Positions 30,859 to 31,977 of a DNA stretch of 31,977 bases are shown here, one piece after another. Numbering within the stretch: position 1 is the stretch's first letter; each line of letters starts with the position of its first letter. The notes under the pieces are model-generated. The model was given only the letters and a program-made list of their open reading frames with translations. It was not told the DNA's origin and did no database searches. The translations under genes and the position numbers were made by a program. This stretch comes from Nemertoderma westbladi (lineage: Eukaryota > Xenacoelomorpha > Nemertodermatida > Nemertodermatidae), in assembly GCA_032718475.1 (NCBI GenBank), contig JAUCBJ010000741.1, positions 1 to 31,977 of the forward strand, given 5' to 3'.

Positions 30859-31351
30859 TTGGAGAGATATGAGATATTAATTTCAAGAAAAATTACGCGA
30901 TTCTTAAATTTGTACACTACCCGGTTAAAAAAGTACGCATGTGATGGGATTAGTCCTACAATTGCGCCAATAAAAGATAAGTTATTTTCGGTAAAATAAA
31001 CTTATCATTCGAGGTAAAGACCCCTAGATCCCTTCCTATATAATAAATGTATAATTGTACTTCATGGCAGTGTCTTCATGACAAATCCGATGTTCTTGGA
31101 TGCAGATGATGTCGATGTTATATTCCATTGCCAGAGCGACCATGTCACCCTGTTTGCTATGTGCTTTCAGCGCGCGTGCGAGCAATCTTTAGTGTCTTTT
31201 TACATTTCAACAGGTTGGTTCTTCTTTCTTCTCTGTCTTCTGTTGCAGTTGCCGATTTATCGACCCTAGCCTGGTGTACCACTGAGGCCTTATTGACCCG
31301 GGCGACGACCGGGCCGGTATTTATCCAGGAGGGTTCTCATACTCATATATC

Positions 31352-31917
31352 AGTTGACAGTATGCTTAGGTTTCTATACAGAAATAAAAATAGTTTAAAC
31401 ACCGACTCCCGTTACTTTGATCTTCTTTAATACAGTGTCACATGGAATATGCGTGCACTTCTTGGTATGAAAGCTTAACCAAACAGCTTAAATATAAATT
31501 ACAAGTAGCTCAGAATAAAGTAGTAAGATTTATTAAAGACTACAAACCTAGGCACCACCTAACTCCAGATGACTTTTCTGGATCTGGACTGCTTAACTTA
31601 GATAGTAGAGTTAAGCAGCTACGCCTTAACCATGTGCATAAAGTGTATAATGGTAAGTGTCCCAATTACCTAAAACAAAAATTCTACAGAGTGCGCGATA
31701 CACACTCTTACACCAGAGCTAGTGCTTCAAACTTTTACCTCCCGAATTGTAAATCCTTCGAATCGATACTTTCCTTTTTAACGTTATTAAAAATTGGAAC
31801 ACTCTGCCTAGTGAAATAAAAAACCTAGATAATCAATATTCTTTTAAATCTGCAGTTAAATCTCACCTCCGTGTGCAATGTAAAAATAGGTACAATAGTC
31901 CTACAGTAAGTTATTAG
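31352..31917 (+). pseudogene. CR1/L2-like reverse transcriptase, 3' portion
   Basis: Continuation of the protein interrupted at 28113: SMLRFLYRNKNSLNTDSRYF, then after a frameshift near 31428 QCHMEYACTSWYESL, LQVAQNKVVRFIKDY, VKQLRLNHVHKVYNG, and after another frameshift near 31780 NWNTLPSEIKNLDNQYSFKS, ending at TAG 31915-31917. These are the usual C-terminal motifs of CR1/L2-type RTs (QNK..RFI, WN.LP). The AT-rich sequence after 31917 is probably its 3' untranslated region and runs off the window. Confidence 0.85.
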
Positions 31918-31977
31918 TTTATTAATTATTTACTATTTATACTGTAATTAAGTTTTATAATAACTTTTTCTGTACAT

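Larger units (their letters stand above)
30745..31071 (+). mobile_element. SINE-like insertion: tRNA head, hammerhead ribozyme and AT-rich body
   Basis: About 330 bp that splits the RTE endonuclease: coding sequence on the minus strand stops after CHED (near 31072) and resumes with INFKASC at about 30740. It contains a tRNA-like head (A box 30765-30776, B box 30802-30812), the hammerhead at 30816-30858, and about 210 bp of AT-rich body including a stem-loop (30976-31006, GATAAGTT..AACTTATC). It ends near TTCATGGCAGTG. No poly(A) or clean target-site duplication is evident. An imperfect inverted repeat (22 of 25) links 30727-30752 and 30862-30887. Confidence 0.65.
28114..31351 (-). pseudogene. 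RTE-clade non-LTR retrotransposon (EN + RT), inactivated
   Basis: Reading leftward from 31351: endonuclease (DIICIQEHRICHED at 31072-31107; IGGVGILLSPFALK; VIAGDLNAQIG; KLWTFQYPNGTKAQLDYI; SDHRIVTAEIRLSLR), a linker with several stops (TGDFTPAELQRSIKSM), then RT (NYRGICLL, FVDFKKAFDS, PDGETEFFSILAG, GVMQGDTLAPLL, VLDYAMR, QYLGSWIESS, FLYGSETWTL). The PDGETE...GVMQGDTLAP arrangement is typical of the RTE clade. The catalytic FADD is changed to FVVD (28841-28860), and there are many stops, frameshifts and a deletion before PDGETE. The left (3') end is a GTA-rich microsatellite tail directly at the duplication, as in RTE elements. A tRNA-like/hammerhead unit interrupts the endonuclease at about 30745-31071. 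Confidence 0.85.

Overview
This window is eukaryotic and looks like an AT-rich, transposon-saturated region of an invertebrate animal genome. The evidence is several decayed non-LTR retrotransposons, a Penelope-like retroelement with a GIY-YIG endonuclease domain, tRNA-headed SINE-like sequences, TIR and foldback DNA elements, microsatellites, and one sequence with the splice signals of an internal exon. I see no prokaryotic operon, rRNA or CRISPR. The species cannot be named from the sequence. No intact protein-coding gene is present: every long reading frame is a broken retroelement, a repeat translation or a shadow.

Layout. 1-1730 is mostly unassigned, with a 33-bp tandem duplication, a perfect 51-nt palindrome and a putative minus-strand exon (1199-1453). 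1735-2261 and 9277-10620 are parts of one dispersed or tandem repeat family studded with RFX X-box-like palindromes. A composite about 7 kb long (2276-9262) is inserted in it, flanked by 14-bp target-site duplications. It holds a GIY-YIG fragment, a dead two-ORF non-LTR retrotransposon (2561-7529) expanded by two arrays of the same 18-bp GC-rich minisatellite, and a 5'-truncated Penelope-like element (7519-9262) bounded by inverted arms of about 510-530 bp. 11040-11765 is a 163-bp-period repeat with an internal hairpin. 11818-16391 is bounded by inverted iterons carrying GACGTTTCGGCC and contains a 1.3-kb TIR element and a 0.47-kb MITE. 16752-18953 is a foldback element with arms of about 660-690 bp and a minus-strand SINE in its loop. 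19401-20959 is a second TIR element related to the one at 13794-15077.

22092-25190 is a minus-strand CR1/L2-like retrotransposon. 25443-27121 holds a local segmental tandem duplication between two MITE-end-like motifs. From about 27275 to the window end there is a clear nest: a plus-strand CR1/L2-like element is split by a minus-strand RTE-clade element (28114-31351) with a 12-bp target-site duplication, and the RTE endonuclease is itself interrupted by a tRNA-like head joined to a hammerhead ribozyme with a complete conserved core (30816-30858).

The most notable observations are: the tRNA-like/hammerhead unit; the in-frame 18-bp minisatellite found at two sites of one retrotransposon but read in two different frames; the Penelope/non-LTR composite; the repeated X-box motifs; and the long foldback arms.
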